Below, in pieces: positions 1 through 7,531 of a stretch of DNA of 38,258 bases. The stretch lies in NCBI GenBank assembly GCA_045577925.1, contig JAZNJH010000018.1:1-38258 (forward strand), in the 5' to 3' direction. Source of the DNA: UBA4717 sp045577925 (GTDB lineage Bacteria > Bacillota > Clostridia > Oscillospirales > CAG-272). Every line of letters starts with the position of its first letter. The first letter of the stretch is position 1. Below the pieces are notes generated by a model that was not told the origin of the DNA, made no database searches, and worked only from the letters and a program-made list of their open reading frames with translations. Made by a program: the position numbers and the translations under genes.

Positions 1-48
1 TGTGTATTCGCCTTCTACAGTTTCTGTTTCTTTAATTTCTTCTGACAT
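1..48 (-). CDS. N-terminus of a small unknown protein (cut by window edge)
   Basis: Reading leftwards, an ATG at 46-48 follows a good Shine-Dalgarno sequence (AAAAGGAG) and opens MSEEIKETETVEGEYT before the window ends. The peptide is acidic and I do not recognise it. It sits about 100 nt downstream of the phage amidase gene and has its own upstream palindrome (116-132), so it may be a separate transcription unit rather than part of the lysis operon. The function cannot be judged from 16 residues. Confidence 0.5.
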   Translation of the reverse strand, partial: MSEEIKETETVEGEYT

Positions 49-99
49 TTTTATTTCTCTCCTTTTGTTTAATTAAAAATTTTTTGCAGCTGCACCTTT

Positions 100-132
100 A
101 CTTTAAACTTTAATTAGGTCATATATTGTCCT
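100..132 (-). promoter_or_regulatory. 17-bp operator-like palindrome plus -10-like hexamer, copy 1
   Basis: On the minus strand 116-132 reads AGGACA-ATATA-TGACCT. Ten nucleotides further downstream lies TAAAGT (100-105), a weak -10 hexamer, in front of the partial gene starting at 48. The same layout (GGACA-N5-TGTCC or TGACC, 10 nt, -10-like hexamer) recurs at 1606-1638, 1678-1710 and 14731-14763. The binding protein is inferred, not shown. Confidence 0.45.
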
Positions 133-147
133 AATTAAAAAATTTTT

Positions 148-969
148 TTAATTTATTTTTTTAACATTATCAATACATATCCAACCAGCGCCGCTTTTCA
201 GCCTCCCCCACTTAGCAGCACCGACTCCCGTTTTTTCTTCAACGATCGTATAAACACCTTTGCCCGTGATATTTCCGACAACTCGTGTGTCACACCCGGC
301 ACCTGCGTGTATAGTCACGTTTGAAATAACTTGCACCAGGTACGGACATTTTCGCGTCTCCGCAGGTGAGCTATCCTCTGCTCCTGTTTCCTTTGTGCCG
401 AGCAACCGATCGATCTGACGTCTGAATTCATTCATTGAATGACCGAATTTAGCCATCCAATGTTCGGGGTCACCGTGATTTGAGCCATAGCCCAAATTAT
501 GCGCTTCTTTATGGCTTACGATATTTTTGCTTGTAAGGCCGAATTTCTTGCAAAGATAAGCGCAGTATTCTGCTGCGGTTTTGAAAGCTTCATCGTAGTA
601 TTCTTTATTTTTTAGATCATCCTCGCATATCTCAAACTGTATGTAAGCAGGATCAAAGTTATAGCTTCCCTTTCTTCCGCTTCCTACACCCCAACAACAA
701 ATATCAAGCGGCAATATTTCCGCCACGCGTACTTTCTTATCCTTATCGTATCCGATAAATGCATGCACGCAAACGCAGTTTCCGCCCGGCTTTGATACAT
801 TCCAATGATTCCCATATGCATTTGTGCCTACTTTATCAGGTGCGTCAACATATCTTTTTAAGTTTGGATTGTTGGCTCCTGTTGAATGGACGACGATGCC
901 CTTGGGGGTCATTTTTTTCGCTGTAATATAACATAAATTATTTACTGCATGTGCTTTTATAATATCCAT
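148..969 (-). CDS. Phage-type N-acetylmuramoyl-L-alanine amidase (endolysin) with SH3-like C-terminus
   Basis: This 273-residue endolysin should cut the amide bond between MurNAc and L-Ala in peptidoglycan. An Amidase_2/PGRP-type domain spans about residues 20-190, with zinc-ligand candidates in IVVHST near residue 28 and in SHKEAHNLGYGSNHGDPEHW near residues 150-170. The last ~65 residues (VQVISNVTIHAGAG onward) resemble a bacterial SH3 cell-wall-binding domain and end in GWICIDNVKKIN. The frame stays open upstream to 1113, but the ATG at 967-969 has AAGGAG at the right distance and begins just after the holin stop, so I chose it. The gene is the third of a lysis cassette. No signal peptide is visible, which fits holin-dependent release. 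A cell-encoded amidase in a phage remnant is the alternative. Confidence 0.85.
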   Translation of the reverse strand: MDIIKAHAVNNLCYITAKKMTPKGIVVHSTGANNPNLKRYVDAPDKVGTNAYGNHWNVSKPGGNCVCVHAFIGYDKDKKVRVAEILPLDICCWGVGSGRKGSYNFDPAYIQFEICEDDLKNKEYYDEAFKTAAEYCAYLCKKFGLTSKNIVSHKEAHNLGYGSNHGDPEHWMAKFGHSMNEFRRQIDRLLGTKETGAEDSSPAETRKCPYLVQVISNVTIHAGAGCDTRVVGNITGKGVYTIVEEKTGVGAAKWGRLKSGAGWICIDNVKKIN

Positions 970-971
970 TT

Positions 972-1259
972 TTATTTCTCCTTGTTTGACTGTACATAAA
1001 GCTGATTTGCATACACACTGGCTGATGCAACCAAAATCCCCTGTGTGACAGCAGTAAATATAGCAAAAGCAAGCTCCTTGATACACGTTATGTCTTCGGT
1101 AGCTATTACCCAAATTGCGGACAATATAACCGAAGCCGCTCCGAGCGTGATCGGTATGAATTTATCCGGCATCTTGCTTTTCTTAAGTCCGATCCCCACA
1201 AAATAAAGTACGGGAATCAATATAAGTAGTTCTGTTTTTATGTATTCTTCGTAATTCAT
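972..1259 (-). CDS. Phage holin
   Basis: This is a 95-residue membrane protein with three hydrophobic stretches: LLILIPVLYFVGIGL (about 11-25), FIPITLGAASVILSAIWVIA (about 34-53) and a weaker amphipathic AFAIFTAVTQGILVASASVYA near 65-85. It ends in a charged tail (NKEK). Size, topology and position directly before an amidase gene fit the clostridial phage holin families (Hol44/holin_5_2-like). It would form the membrane lesion that lets the endolysin reach the wall. AAAGGAGG precedes the ATG. The stop is 2 nt before the amidase start, so the two are translationally linked. Confidence 0.8.
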   Translation of the reverse strand: MNYEEYIKTELLILIPVLYFVGIGLKKSKMPDKFIPITLGAASVILSAIWVIATEDITCIKELAFAIFTAVTQGILVASASVYANQLYVQSNKEK

Positions 1260-1276
1260 ATTTTCCTCCTTTAAAT

Positions 1277-1567
1277 TTAAACAATTATCATACTAACAAA
1301 ACTTGAAACTAAGCATCCGGCGAGTGCGGCTATTATAGCTGTTACTATTTGCTGCATACGTTTTTTCGGAACGCTGTCTATTTCATCGATTTTTCGCTCA
1401 TGCCGCTTTAGATGTTCATTTGTATGCTTCAGCTCGCTTGCCAAAGTTACAAGCGTTTCATTCATCGTTCTTATTTCTGCATGAACTGCTCTTAAATCAT
1501 TCATGTCACGTTCCAAGGTATTAATTCTCTGCTCGTGACGCTCCAATAAGATCTTAAACTCTTCCAT
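1277..1567 (-). CDS. XhlA-like phage lysis protein (coiled coil plus C-terminal TM)
   Basis: The 96-residue protein has a long charged coiled-coil region (about 1-70, heptad-like LERHEQRINTLERDMNDL) followed by one C-terminal transmembrane helix (about 75-96, IVTAIIAALAGCLVSSFVSMIIV). This architecture matches the haemolysin XhlA family, which works with holin and amidase in PBSX-like prophages. AAGGAGG lies 9 nt before the ATG. It is the first gene of the lysis cassette and directly follows the palindrome at 1622-1638. The family call rests on architecture and neighbours. Confidence 0.75.
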   Translation of the reverse strand: MEEFKILLERHEQRINTLERDMNDLRAVHAEIRTMNETLVTLASELKHTNEHLKRHERKIDEIDSVPKKRMQQIVTAIIAALAGCLVSSFVSMIIV

Positions 1568-1605
1568 AAATATAACCTCCTTTCAAGATACTTGGTTGCA
1601 GACCT

Positions 1606-1638
1606 ATTATACTTTCTTACGAGGACATGGTTTGTCCT
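1606..1638 (-). promoter_or_regulatory. Operator-like palindrome with TATAAT for the lysis cassette, copy 2
   Basis: Positions 1622-1638 form a perfect inverted repeat, AGGACA-N5-TGTCCT. Ten nt downstream on the minus strand is a consensus TATAAT (1606-1611). No TTGACA-like -35 box is present at 16-18 nt, which would fit a promoter that needs an activator, or one controlled by a protein bound across the -35 region. It faces the XhlA-like, holin and amidase genes. Confidence 0.5.
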
Positions 1639-1677
1639 AATAAAAAATATTTTAAAAAAAATTTTTTGAATTTAATT

Positions 1678-1710
1678 AGGTCAAATTATGTCCTATTTAA
1701 ATGATAATAT
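1678..1710 (+). promoter_or_regulatory. Operator-like palindrome with -10 hexamer for the six-gene cluster, copy 3
   Basis: Positions 1678-1694 read AGGTCA-AATTA-TGTCCT on the plus strand, followed 10 nt later by TAATAT (1705-1710). It lies 70 nt upstream of the first gene of the plus-strand cluster and 40 bp from copy 2, which faces the opposite way. The pair forms a divergent control region. AT-rich A/T tracts fill the 40 bp between them. Confidence 0.45.
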
Positions 1711-1779
1711 GAAATCGGATACGGGCTTTTATTTTCTCGTATTACTAATTTTATAGCCGTATATCGGCAGGAGGTTTTT

Positions 1780-2868
1780 ATGAACACAAATGAAAAAAAG
1801 CTGTTTTTTGAATTATGTAAATTTGAAAATTTTAACAGCGAAGAAATCAAACGACTGATTGACAAAGGAGCGGCAAGTGCCGAATTACTCGGGCATCTCC
1901 ACATGAATCGTGTTGCGGCTGTTGCTTATGATGTACTTAAGCAAAGCGGTAACATTGATAAATTAAACAGAGAATTCCGAAATTCGCTGAAAGACGCGTA
2001 TACGGTCAATATCGAAAAGAATGACAGTTTTTTCGAATGTCTGGATATCGTAAACAAGGCACTTGAAAAATGCGGTACTTCAAATGAAAACAAGTATGCA
2101 TTACTTAAAGGTGCATATCTGTGCGGAAAGTATCCTTTAGGTTACAGAACGTCAAATGATATTGATATACTTGTCGATTCAAGTAATGTAACAGATATCG
2201 GAAACGCCTTGAAAGACGCCGGATTTATACAAGGTTACATACGAAATGGTAAGCTTGTCCCGGCAAGCAGAAGCGATATTATTACATCAAAAATGCTGAG
2301 AGGCGAAACTGTTCCTTTTATCAAAGAAGTCGGTATGCCTGCCAAGCAATTTTTGGAAGTAGACATCAATTTTTCTCTTGATTACAAAAATGACGACTCC
2401 GACATAGTCGGTCGCATGATTTCCCACGCAGAAAGGAAATATGCCGGATATTCAGATATTATTACGCTTGATACATATGATTTTATTATCCATTTGTGCG
2501 TACATCTTTTTAAGGAAGCAACGACTTTACCTTGGGTCAAAATGAAGCGAGACATGACCTTGTATAAATACCTTGATCTTTATTATTTGCTTAATAACTT
2601 TTCGGATACCGATGCTCTGATCCTTGTTTCAAGAATCAAAGACTATCAGATCTATGATCCGTGTTACTTTGCGCTTGCTTCGGCAAAAGAGCTTTTTAAT
2701 ATGGAAAGTAAAACACTTAATTTTATCCTGTCAAGTATGATGCTTGCAGATGACCTCGTTTTAGATCATGTTATCGATCCCGAAAAACACAGAGTACTGA
2801 CGTATACTGAAAAGAATATCACTGAACGCCTTTTTAACAGTGATAGGACAAGTCTTTTGGAGGTGTAA
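1780..2868 (+). CDS. Uncharacterised nucleotidyltransferase family protein (NTP_transf_5-like)
   Basis: The 362-residue protein carries a nucleotidyltransferase signature: KGAYLCGKYP at about 107-116, then R-T-S-N-D-I-D-I-L-V with the paired metal-binding aspartates at about D127 and D129. A helical C-terminal half follows, including FIIHLCVHLFKEA. This matches the family known from RiPP and NRPS clusters, in which such proteins are accessory and mostly of unknown substrate. AGGAGG lies 5 nt before the ATG. It is the first gene of the cluster and ends 2 nt before the kinase gene. The likely reaction is transfer of a nucleotidyl group to a protein, peptide or small molecule. The target is unknown. 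Confidence 0.75.
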   Translation: MNTNEKKLFFELCKFENFNSEEIKRLIDKGAASAELLGHLHMNRVAAVAYDVLKQSGNIDKLNREFRNSLKDAYTVNIEKNDSFFECLDIVNKALEKCGTSNENKYALLKGAYLCGKYPLGYRTSNDIDILVDSSNVTDIGNALKDAGFIQGYIRNGKLVPASRSDIITSKMLRGETVPFIKEVGMPAKQFLEVDINFSLDYKNDDSDIVGRMISHAERKYAGYSDIITLDTYDFIIHLCVHLFKEATTLPWVKMKRDMTLYKYLDLYYLLNNFSDTDALILVSRIKDYQIYDPCYFALASAKELFNMESKTLNFILSSMMLADDLVLDHVIDPEKHRVLTYTEKNITERLFNSDRTSLLEV

Positions 2869-2870
2869 CA

Positions 2871-3533
2871 ATGGAACTGTTAAGAATGTACAAAAACAAA
2901 TACCCCGGTTCGCTAATCACATTTTGCGGACTTGACGGCTGCGGCAAAACTACACTTTTAAATCTTCTTGCCAAAAAGCTGAAGAAAAGCGGCAGAAAAG
3001 TAGTTATCACAAAACAACCGACCGACTATGTAAGAAACTCCGATATATTCAGAACATATATGGACACGCCCGATCATGAAAACTACGAATACAGAAGCCT
3101 TTCACTACTTGCCGCAAGCGACAGAGTACAACACTCTGCAAAAGTAATCGTACCCGAGCTTGAACGCGGCAACATCGTAATAAGCGACAGATATTTCTAC
3201 TCCTGTCTTGCCAATCTTCACGCAAGAGGATTTGAAGATGACAAATGGATATATGAAATATCAGAATCAATAATAGAACCCGACGCTGCATTTTTTATTG
3301 ATGTACCTGTAGATACTGCGATAAAGAGAGTACGCAGCCGCGAAGAAGAAAAGGACAGATATATTGACGTTGACCTGCAACACAAACTAAGGCGCGCGTA
3401 TATGTCTATATCAAATATAAACAATGGTATTTTTCTCTCAAGCAAGGACACTGTAGATGAACTTTGCGCACGGGTTGTTGAGAATGTTAATAAAATAATT
3501 GCTCGTAAAGAAGCGGAAAACACAAAAAATTAA
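2871..3533 (+). CDS. Thymidylate-kinase-like P-loop kinase
   Basis: The 220-residue protein has a Walker A motif GLDGCGKTT (residues 20-28), a DR motif in VISDRYFYS, and a lid-like stretch RVRSREEEKDRYI, all in the order seen in dTMP kinases. The TMP-binding region reads TKQPTDYVRN instead of the usual T(R)EPGGT, so substrate choice may differ from genuine Tmk. Housekeeping tmk normally sits with holB. This copy lies inside a six-gene cluster next to a nucleotidyltransferase and a carrier protein, so it more likely phosphorylates a cluster-specific nucleotide or small molecule. GGAGG in the end of the previous gene serves as ribosome binding site. Confidence 0.75.
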   Translation: MELLRMYKNKYPGSLITFCGLDGCGKTTLLNLLAKKLKKSGRKVVITKQPTDYVRNSDIFRTYMDTPDHENYEYRSLSLLAASDRVQHSAKVIVPELERGNIVISDRYFYSCLANLHARGFEDDKWIYEISESIIEPDAAFFIDVPVDTAIKRVRSREEEKDRYIDVDLQHKLRRAYMSISNINNGIFLSSKDTVDELCARVVENVNKIIARKEAENTKN

Positions 3534-3554
3534 CATAGGAAAGGAAAAATTAAA

Positions 3555-3800
3555 ATGAATATCGAACAAAAAGTTTTTGAAATTTTAAGTGAGATTAGCT
3601 CGATTACAGTCGATGACACGTCACTTGAACTTACAACAGATATAGGTCTTGACAGCATGAATATGATAATGCTCCTTATAGAAATTGAAGACACTTTTGA
3701 TATCAGACTTGACGAATCGGACATGAATCCGTTTGACCTCATAACTGTAAAAGACATTATAAAGCTTGTAGAAAAATATGAGGTGGAAGATAATGAATAA
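3555..3800 (+). CDS. Acyl carrier protein
   Basis: This 81-residue acidic protein has the carrier signature DIGLDSMNM, with Ser34 as the predicted 4'-phosphopantetheine site, followed by MLLIEIEDTFDI (helix II) and DLITVKDIIKLVEKY (helix IV). Length and motif are those of a free-standing ACP. It lies next to an AMP-forming ligase (4807) that could load it and a BtrH-like protein (3793) that could unload it. The final codons overlap the start of the BtrH-like gene by 8 nt. It is unlikely to be the fatty-acid ACP because none of the fab genes is nearby. Confidence 0.88.
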   Translation: MNIEQKVFEILSEISSITVDDTSLELTTDIGLDSMNMIMLLIEIEDTFDIRLDESDMNPFDLITVKDIIKLVEKYEVEDNE

Positions 3801-4806
3801 TAAAAAATCCCTGCCTATAGGAAAACCTTTTTTTGCTACATATCACGGCGAAGGTGCGGTAGGTGCCTGTTTGACTGCAAACCCCTCTATGAGAAATTGG
3901 TTTTTAAACAACAGTGTTTCTATCAGATGTGGTACAGCATTTTTAGGCGGATATACTTCGCCTGATGTTCATATATACAATGGTGCTTTCTATGATTGTC
4001 CGTACATTGAGAAAATACATTTACCTCTTGAATACCTATGGAACAGCCTTTCGAAAATAGTCAAAAATCTGATCGATGATGATTATTATGTTTTTGTATA
4101 CAACATAGATGACTACTATGTTGAAGGCAAAAGCTATTATAAAACGCTGCATTTCACCCATGACGCTTTTATTACCGGCTATGATAACGAAAAGCACACT
4201 TATAACTTATATTCATATGACATAAATTGGGTATACAGATCGTTTACGACTCCACAAAGAGGTCTGCATCTTGCGCTCAAGAAGTGCATTGAAGAAAAAC
4301 GCAAATGCGAAATATGTGCAATAAAAGTAAAGCAGGATAATATCAAACTTGATTACAGTACTATGCTAACCAAAATCAAATCATATATAAATTCAGGATT
4401 TAATAGATTCCCGCTTGGCGGTAAGGCAAGCGATATTTACGGCATAGTAGTACATAATTATATCGCAATGTATCTTGACAAGCTTTATGACGGTTCTATT
4501 CCCTACGAGCGAATGGACAGAAGAGTATTTAAATCATTTTTCGATCAGAAAAATTTCATGCTTGAAAGAATAAAGCTTATTGAAAATGAATTCGGCCTTA
4601 CCGAAAAGCTAAGCAAAGAGTATGCAAAAATTGTACGTGCGGCAGATATGATGCGTACTATCTATGCGCACTATAACAAACGTCATGATAATGAACTTTT
4701 GATTTCTATAAAGAGCACTCTCCTAGACGTAAAACAAAAAGAACTTGAATTATTGTCAGAGCTTACACGTCAAATGGAAGAACACGGCATAAAGGAGGCG
4801 CATTAA
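3793..4806 (+). CDS. BtrH-like protein (possible acyl-ACP:amine acyltransferase)
   Basis: I chose the ATG at 3793 (337 residues) because GAGGTGG lies 6-7 nt upstream. The frame also has an ATG at 3778. The region YYVFVYNIDDYYV ... KTLHFTHDAFITGYD ... YNLYSYD resembles proteins with an N-terminal butirosin-biosynthesis-H-like, papain/NlpC-type fold, with a conserved His-x-x-His-Asp as catalytic candidate. BtrH itself moves an acyl group from an ACP to an aminoglycoside amine. The second half is helical and has no recognised domain. Position directly between the ACP and ligase genes supports an ACP-linked job. The family call is from memory of motif and context, so it is moderate. Confidence 0.55.
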   Translation: MNNKKSLPIGKPFFATYHGEGAVGACLTANPSMRNWFLNNSVSIRCGTAFLGGYTSPDVHIYNGAFYDCPYIEKIHLPLEYLWNSLSKIVKNLIDDDYYVFVYNIDDYYVEGKSYYKTLHFTHDAFITGYDNEKHTYNLYSYDINWVYRSFTTPQRGLHLALKKCIEEKRKCEICAIKVKQDNIKLDYSTMLTKIKSYINSGFNRFPLGGKASDIYGIVVHNYIAMYLDKLYDGSIPYERMDRRVFKSFFDQKNFMLERIKLIENEFGLTEKLSKEYAKIVRAADMMRTIYAHYNKRHDNELLISIKSTLLDVKQKELELLSELTRQMEEHGIKEAH

Positions 4807-6198
4807 ATGTTGTGGAGCACAATACGATCTGCTATGCTCAGAAACCGATACAAAACAGTTAGTGAAAATAATTCTTCTATGACATTTGAAGAAATAGTTA
4901 TTTTTGCAGAAGAATTTGCCAAAAAGCTTGATAAACCCTGTTATGCAATTTTATGCCAAAATGAAATGTTTGCCGGAATAGCTATCCTGGCTTGTATTGC
5001 AGCACACAAAACAGTCGTACCGCTTTCTTACAGGTATGGCGAGGTACATTTAAAACAGCTTGTTGATTTTATCAATCCGCCTTGTATAATAAGCGACATC
5101 AACTGTAATCTGGAAGTTATTGATACAGATACCGGAAAGTATTATGAGCCTGCCAACCAACCCGCATTTATTATGTGCACATCGGGAACAACAGGATCAC
5201 CTAAGGGTGTAATGTTAAGCGAAATCAATATTTTAAGTAATATATTCTCTATTACAGAATACTTTACGGTACAAAATAACGATAAGATACTTATTGCACG
5301 TCCGCTTTATCACTGCGCGGTTTTAACAGGTGAATTTTTGTTCGCACTATACCGCGGAATTGATATATGTTTTTCATCAGAAGCATATAATCCCATATCC
5401 TTAATTAAAAAAATCAAAAATGAAAATATAAATATAATGTGTGCAACTCCCACTCTATTTTTGACAATGGGAAAATGCATAAGAAACCCGGAAGACATTG
5501 CCAGTCTTTCAACTATGGTAATAAGCGGAGAGTGTATGACAAAATCTACTGCCGATGAAATTTTAAATATCTATAAGCACCGCAATATTCACCATGTTTA
5601 CGGGCTTACGGAAGCCTCACCCAGAGTTGCACATTTGTCGCCGGAAGACTTCGCTTCTTCCGCAGACATGATCGGATCACCTATAAGCGGCGTGGAGCTT
5701 AAAATTGTAGATAAAAACGGAAATACGGTGAATATAGGCGAAGAGGGAGAGCTGTACGTTAAAGGTCCGAATGTTATGCTTGGATATTTTAAAAATGACA
5801 AGCTTACCAAAGAAAAGATAGTGTCCGGATGGCTGCACACAGGCGACAGCGCATACTGTGACTCCAACGGACTGTATAAGATCAACGGCAGAATGGATGA
5901 TATGATAATAAGAGCAGGTATGAATATATACCCTTCAGAGATTGAAAATATTCTGATGAACGATTCACATTTTGAAGATGTTCTTGCATACGGGTACATC
6001 GGCAAGGACGGTAATGTTCAAATCGGTATCAAGGTTGTATCATCACTTGACGACATCAAAGAAATACATAATTTATGTGTCGCCCTTCTGCCTCCGCACG
6101 AGCGCCCGTCTCATATTGAGCTTATAGATGATATTCCAAAGAACGGAACCGGCAAGAAAATCAGAAAACCGGTCGGAAAGGAGAACTGTCATGATTGA
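4807..6198 (+). CDS. AMP-forming acyl/aminoacyl-ACP (CoA) ligase
   Basis: The 463-residue adenylate-forming enzyme contains the core motifs in order: P-loop TSGTTGSPKG (residues 125-134), VYGLTEASPR (A5), HTGDSAYCDSNGLYKINGRMDDMI (A7-A8) with IRAGMNIYPSEIEN, and the catalytic lysine in NGTGKKIRK near residue 450 (A10). It is complete although short at the N-terminus compared with acyl-CoA synthetases of about 500-550 residues. It should activate a carboxylic acid as an acyl-adenylate and load it onto CoA or, given the context, onto the ACP encoded at 3555. The gene begins 1 nt after the previous stop. The substrate cannot be read from the sequence. Confidence 0.85.
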   Translation: MLWSTIRSAMLRNRYKTVSENNSSMTFEEIVIFAEEFAKKLDKPCYAILCQNEMFAGIAILACIAAHKTVVPLSYRYGEVHLKQLVDFINPPCIISDINCNLEVIDTDTGKYYEPANQPAFIMCTSGTTGSPKGVMLSEINILSNIFSITEYFTVQNNDKILIARPLYHCAVLTGEFLFALYRGIDICFSSEAYNPISLIKKIKNENINIMCATPTLFLTMGKCIRNPEDIASLSTMVISGECMTKSTADEILNIYKHRNIHHVYGLTEASPRVAHLSPEDFASSADMIGSPISGVELKIVDKNGNTVNIGEEGELYVKGPNVMLGYFKNDKLTKEKIVSGWLHTGDSAYCDSNGLYKINGRMDDMIIRAGMNIYPSEIENILMNDSHFEDVLAYGYIGKDGNVQIGIKVVSSLDDIKEIHNLCVALLPPHERPSHIELIDDIPKNGTGKKIRKPVGKENCHD

Positions 6199-6787
6199 AA
6201 ACGAATATAAATGGTTATTATCAAAAGAGGCCTTTTATGATCTGCTTGATATTATAAGCGATATAATGAAACCGGACAGTGAGCAGACCCATATAAATTA
6301 TTATTACGACACAGACAGTCAGCTTTTCAGAAAAGAGAATACAACGGTAAGAATAAGATGCTGCAACGGAGAATTAAAAGGAACGATCAAAAAACATTCA
6401 AAAACAATACAGAGCAGCGAGGAAACATGGACGCAAAGCGAGCTTCCCTATTATATTCGTATAGGCGAAAAAGATTTGCATCTGCAGGGTGAAATGGTAA
6501 CACATAGGATAAATTTCAAGCTGTCAAATGGAATAATACTTAGTTTTGATGAAAGTACGTGTTTCGGCAAAACGGATTATGAATTAGAACTTGAATTTAA
6601 CATTGAAGAGTACATTCTTGCGCGACAATGGTGTGATTCGTTTAATACATATCTCTCAAATTTGGATATATCTGAAAAAACAATTATAAATTCAAGCAAA
6701 TGTAAAAGCAAATCCGAAAGATTCTTTTCGCAAAAGGCTAGCTTTAACAATCGCATACTTGATTATCTTGATGAAAACCAAAATTAG
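6191..6787 (+). CDS. CYTH-domain (triphosphate tunnel) protein
   Basis: The ATG at 6191 gives 198 residues. It has AAGGAG upstream and overlaps the ligase stop by 8 nt. The N-terminus reads MIENEYKWLL, which holds the ExExK signature of CYTH proteins (E3, E5, K7). It is followed by YYYDTDSQLFRKENTTVRIR and LKGTIKKH, matching the strands and basic residues of the tunnel, and then YELELEFN. Known members cleave triphosphates (thiamine triphosphate, inorganic tri-polyphosphate) or make cAMP. Here it ends a cluster with a nucleotidyltransferase and a kinase, so a nucleotide or triphosphate by-product is a reasonable substrate. That is inference. Confidence 0.75.
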   Translation: MIENEYKWLLSKEAFYDLLDIISDIMKPDSEQTHINYYYDTDSQLFRKENTTVRIRCCNGELKGTIKKHSKTIQSSEETWTQSELPYYIRIGEKDLHLQGEMVTHRINFKLSNGIILSFDESTCFGKTDYELELEFNIEEYILARQWCDSFNTYLSNLDISEKTIINSSKCKSKSERFFSQKASFNNRILDYLDENQN

Positions 6788-6808
6788 ATACGGTGCGGTA
6801 ATATATAA

Positions 6809-6848
6809 AAAATAGCGTATATTGCATTTTGCAATATCCGCTATTTTT
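6809..6848 (+). terminator. Rho-independent terminator of the six-gene cluster
   Basis: AAATAGCG-T-ATATTGCA / TGCAATAT-C-CGCTATTT forms a long hairpin with a TTT loop and a run of seven T on the plus strand. It starts about 20 nt after the CYTH stop. A-rich sequence on the other side could let it work on both strands. Confidence 0.85.
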
Positions 6849-6916
6849 TTACGAGCATTGTCATATTTTTTTGCTTATGTCTGCCGTTGCCGTTCTTGTA
6901 TGCGTACTTGACGAGG
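6849..6916 (-). pseudogene. Scar of an older Rhs gene
   Basis: On the minus strand 6881-6916 reads LVKYAYKNGNG, identical in protein to the start of Rhs copy 2, and the DNA matches 12371-12406 with about six differences in 36. A second short match, TTACGAGCATTGT at 6849-6861, is also found in the Rhs copies near 8840 and 11787. Both pieces lie in the noncoding gap between two terminators. They look like leftovers of a deleted or rearranged Rhs cassette. Confidence 0.5.
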
Positions 6917-6945
6917 ATACTCAAACAATATCGTAAAATATATAA

Positions 6946-6983
6946 AAACTGCCGTCCTTGTTTCCAAAGACGGCAGCTTTTTT
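6946..6983 (-). terminator. Bidirectional terminator after Rhs cassette 1
   Basis: CTGCCGTC / GACGGCAG forms an 8-bp GC-rich stem flanked by five A on the left and seven T on the right, so T-tracts follow the stem on both strands. It lies 20 nt after the stop of the 170-residue gene. Confidence 0.8.
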
Positions 6984-7001
6984 GGTCACTTATGATATAG
7001 T

Positions 7002-7514
7002 TTAAAATTTATTGCAAATTTCGTCACAAATCAAATTTAGTTTTTGAGAATCATTGCAATTTACAACCAAAACATCACTGTCAGATGTAATATCTATTGT
7101 CAGAAGACTGTTATCATAAACATATTCTAACATTTGTTCGATGTCATTTGCGTTAATGACTAAGCTCGGATCTTTTACATTAGAATTAAGAATATAAAAG
7201 CACATACTTCCTTCATTGAAAGAACCGATATATTTATTGAATATACTGACATCCGATAAATACGTAGTCATGACATATAATTCAGGCAAATCTTTAATAA
7301 ACTTGTGTTTTCGGTCTGTCACAAGTATATATTGTTTACTGCTAATATCTTCAAGAAAATTATCAGCATCAAGACCGCATATTGAAAAAAAGTAATTTTG
7401 ATTATTAGCAAAAATATTTACAATAGTATTTATTATATCACTTTTTTCCTTTTGAGACATATTATCAAAAATAATAGAAATTTCATAATTAGAAGAATTC
7501 TCAATAGATATCAT
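7002..7514 (-). CDS. Putative immunity protein of Rhs cassette 1
   Basis: This 170-residue acidic, soluble protein has no recognised domain. It has no membrane segment or signal peptide. It is rich in Asp, Asn, Ile and Ser, with mixed alpha/beta character. It starts 17 nt after the stop of Rhs tip 1, and a terminator follows, so the two form a toxin-tip plus immunity pair. The immunity role is inferred only from that position, which is the standard arrangement in Rhs and other polymorphic toxin loci. Base composition is clearly more AT-rich than the conserved Rhs core, as is usual for exchanged tips. Confidence 0.55.
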   Translation of the reverse strand: MISIENSSNYEISIIFDNMSQKEKSDIINTIVNIFANNQNYFFSICGLDADNFLEDISSKQYILVTDRKHKFIKDLPELYVMTTYLSDVSIFNKYIGSFNEGSMCFYILNSNVKDPSLVINANDIEQMLEYVYDNSLLTIDITSDSDVLVVNCNDSQKLNLICDEICNKF

Positions 7515-7531
7515 TTTGATTTACCTCAAGA

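Noticed and set aside
970..1113. N-terminal extension of the amidase frame
   Set aside because: It lies inside the holin gene in another frame, is Cys-rich and unlike endolysins, and a good ribosome binding site precedes the ATG at 969.
2871..3533. Calling the kinase the housekeeping tmk
   Set aside because: The TMP-binding motif differs and the gene is embedded in a specialised cluster, so I left the symbol empty.
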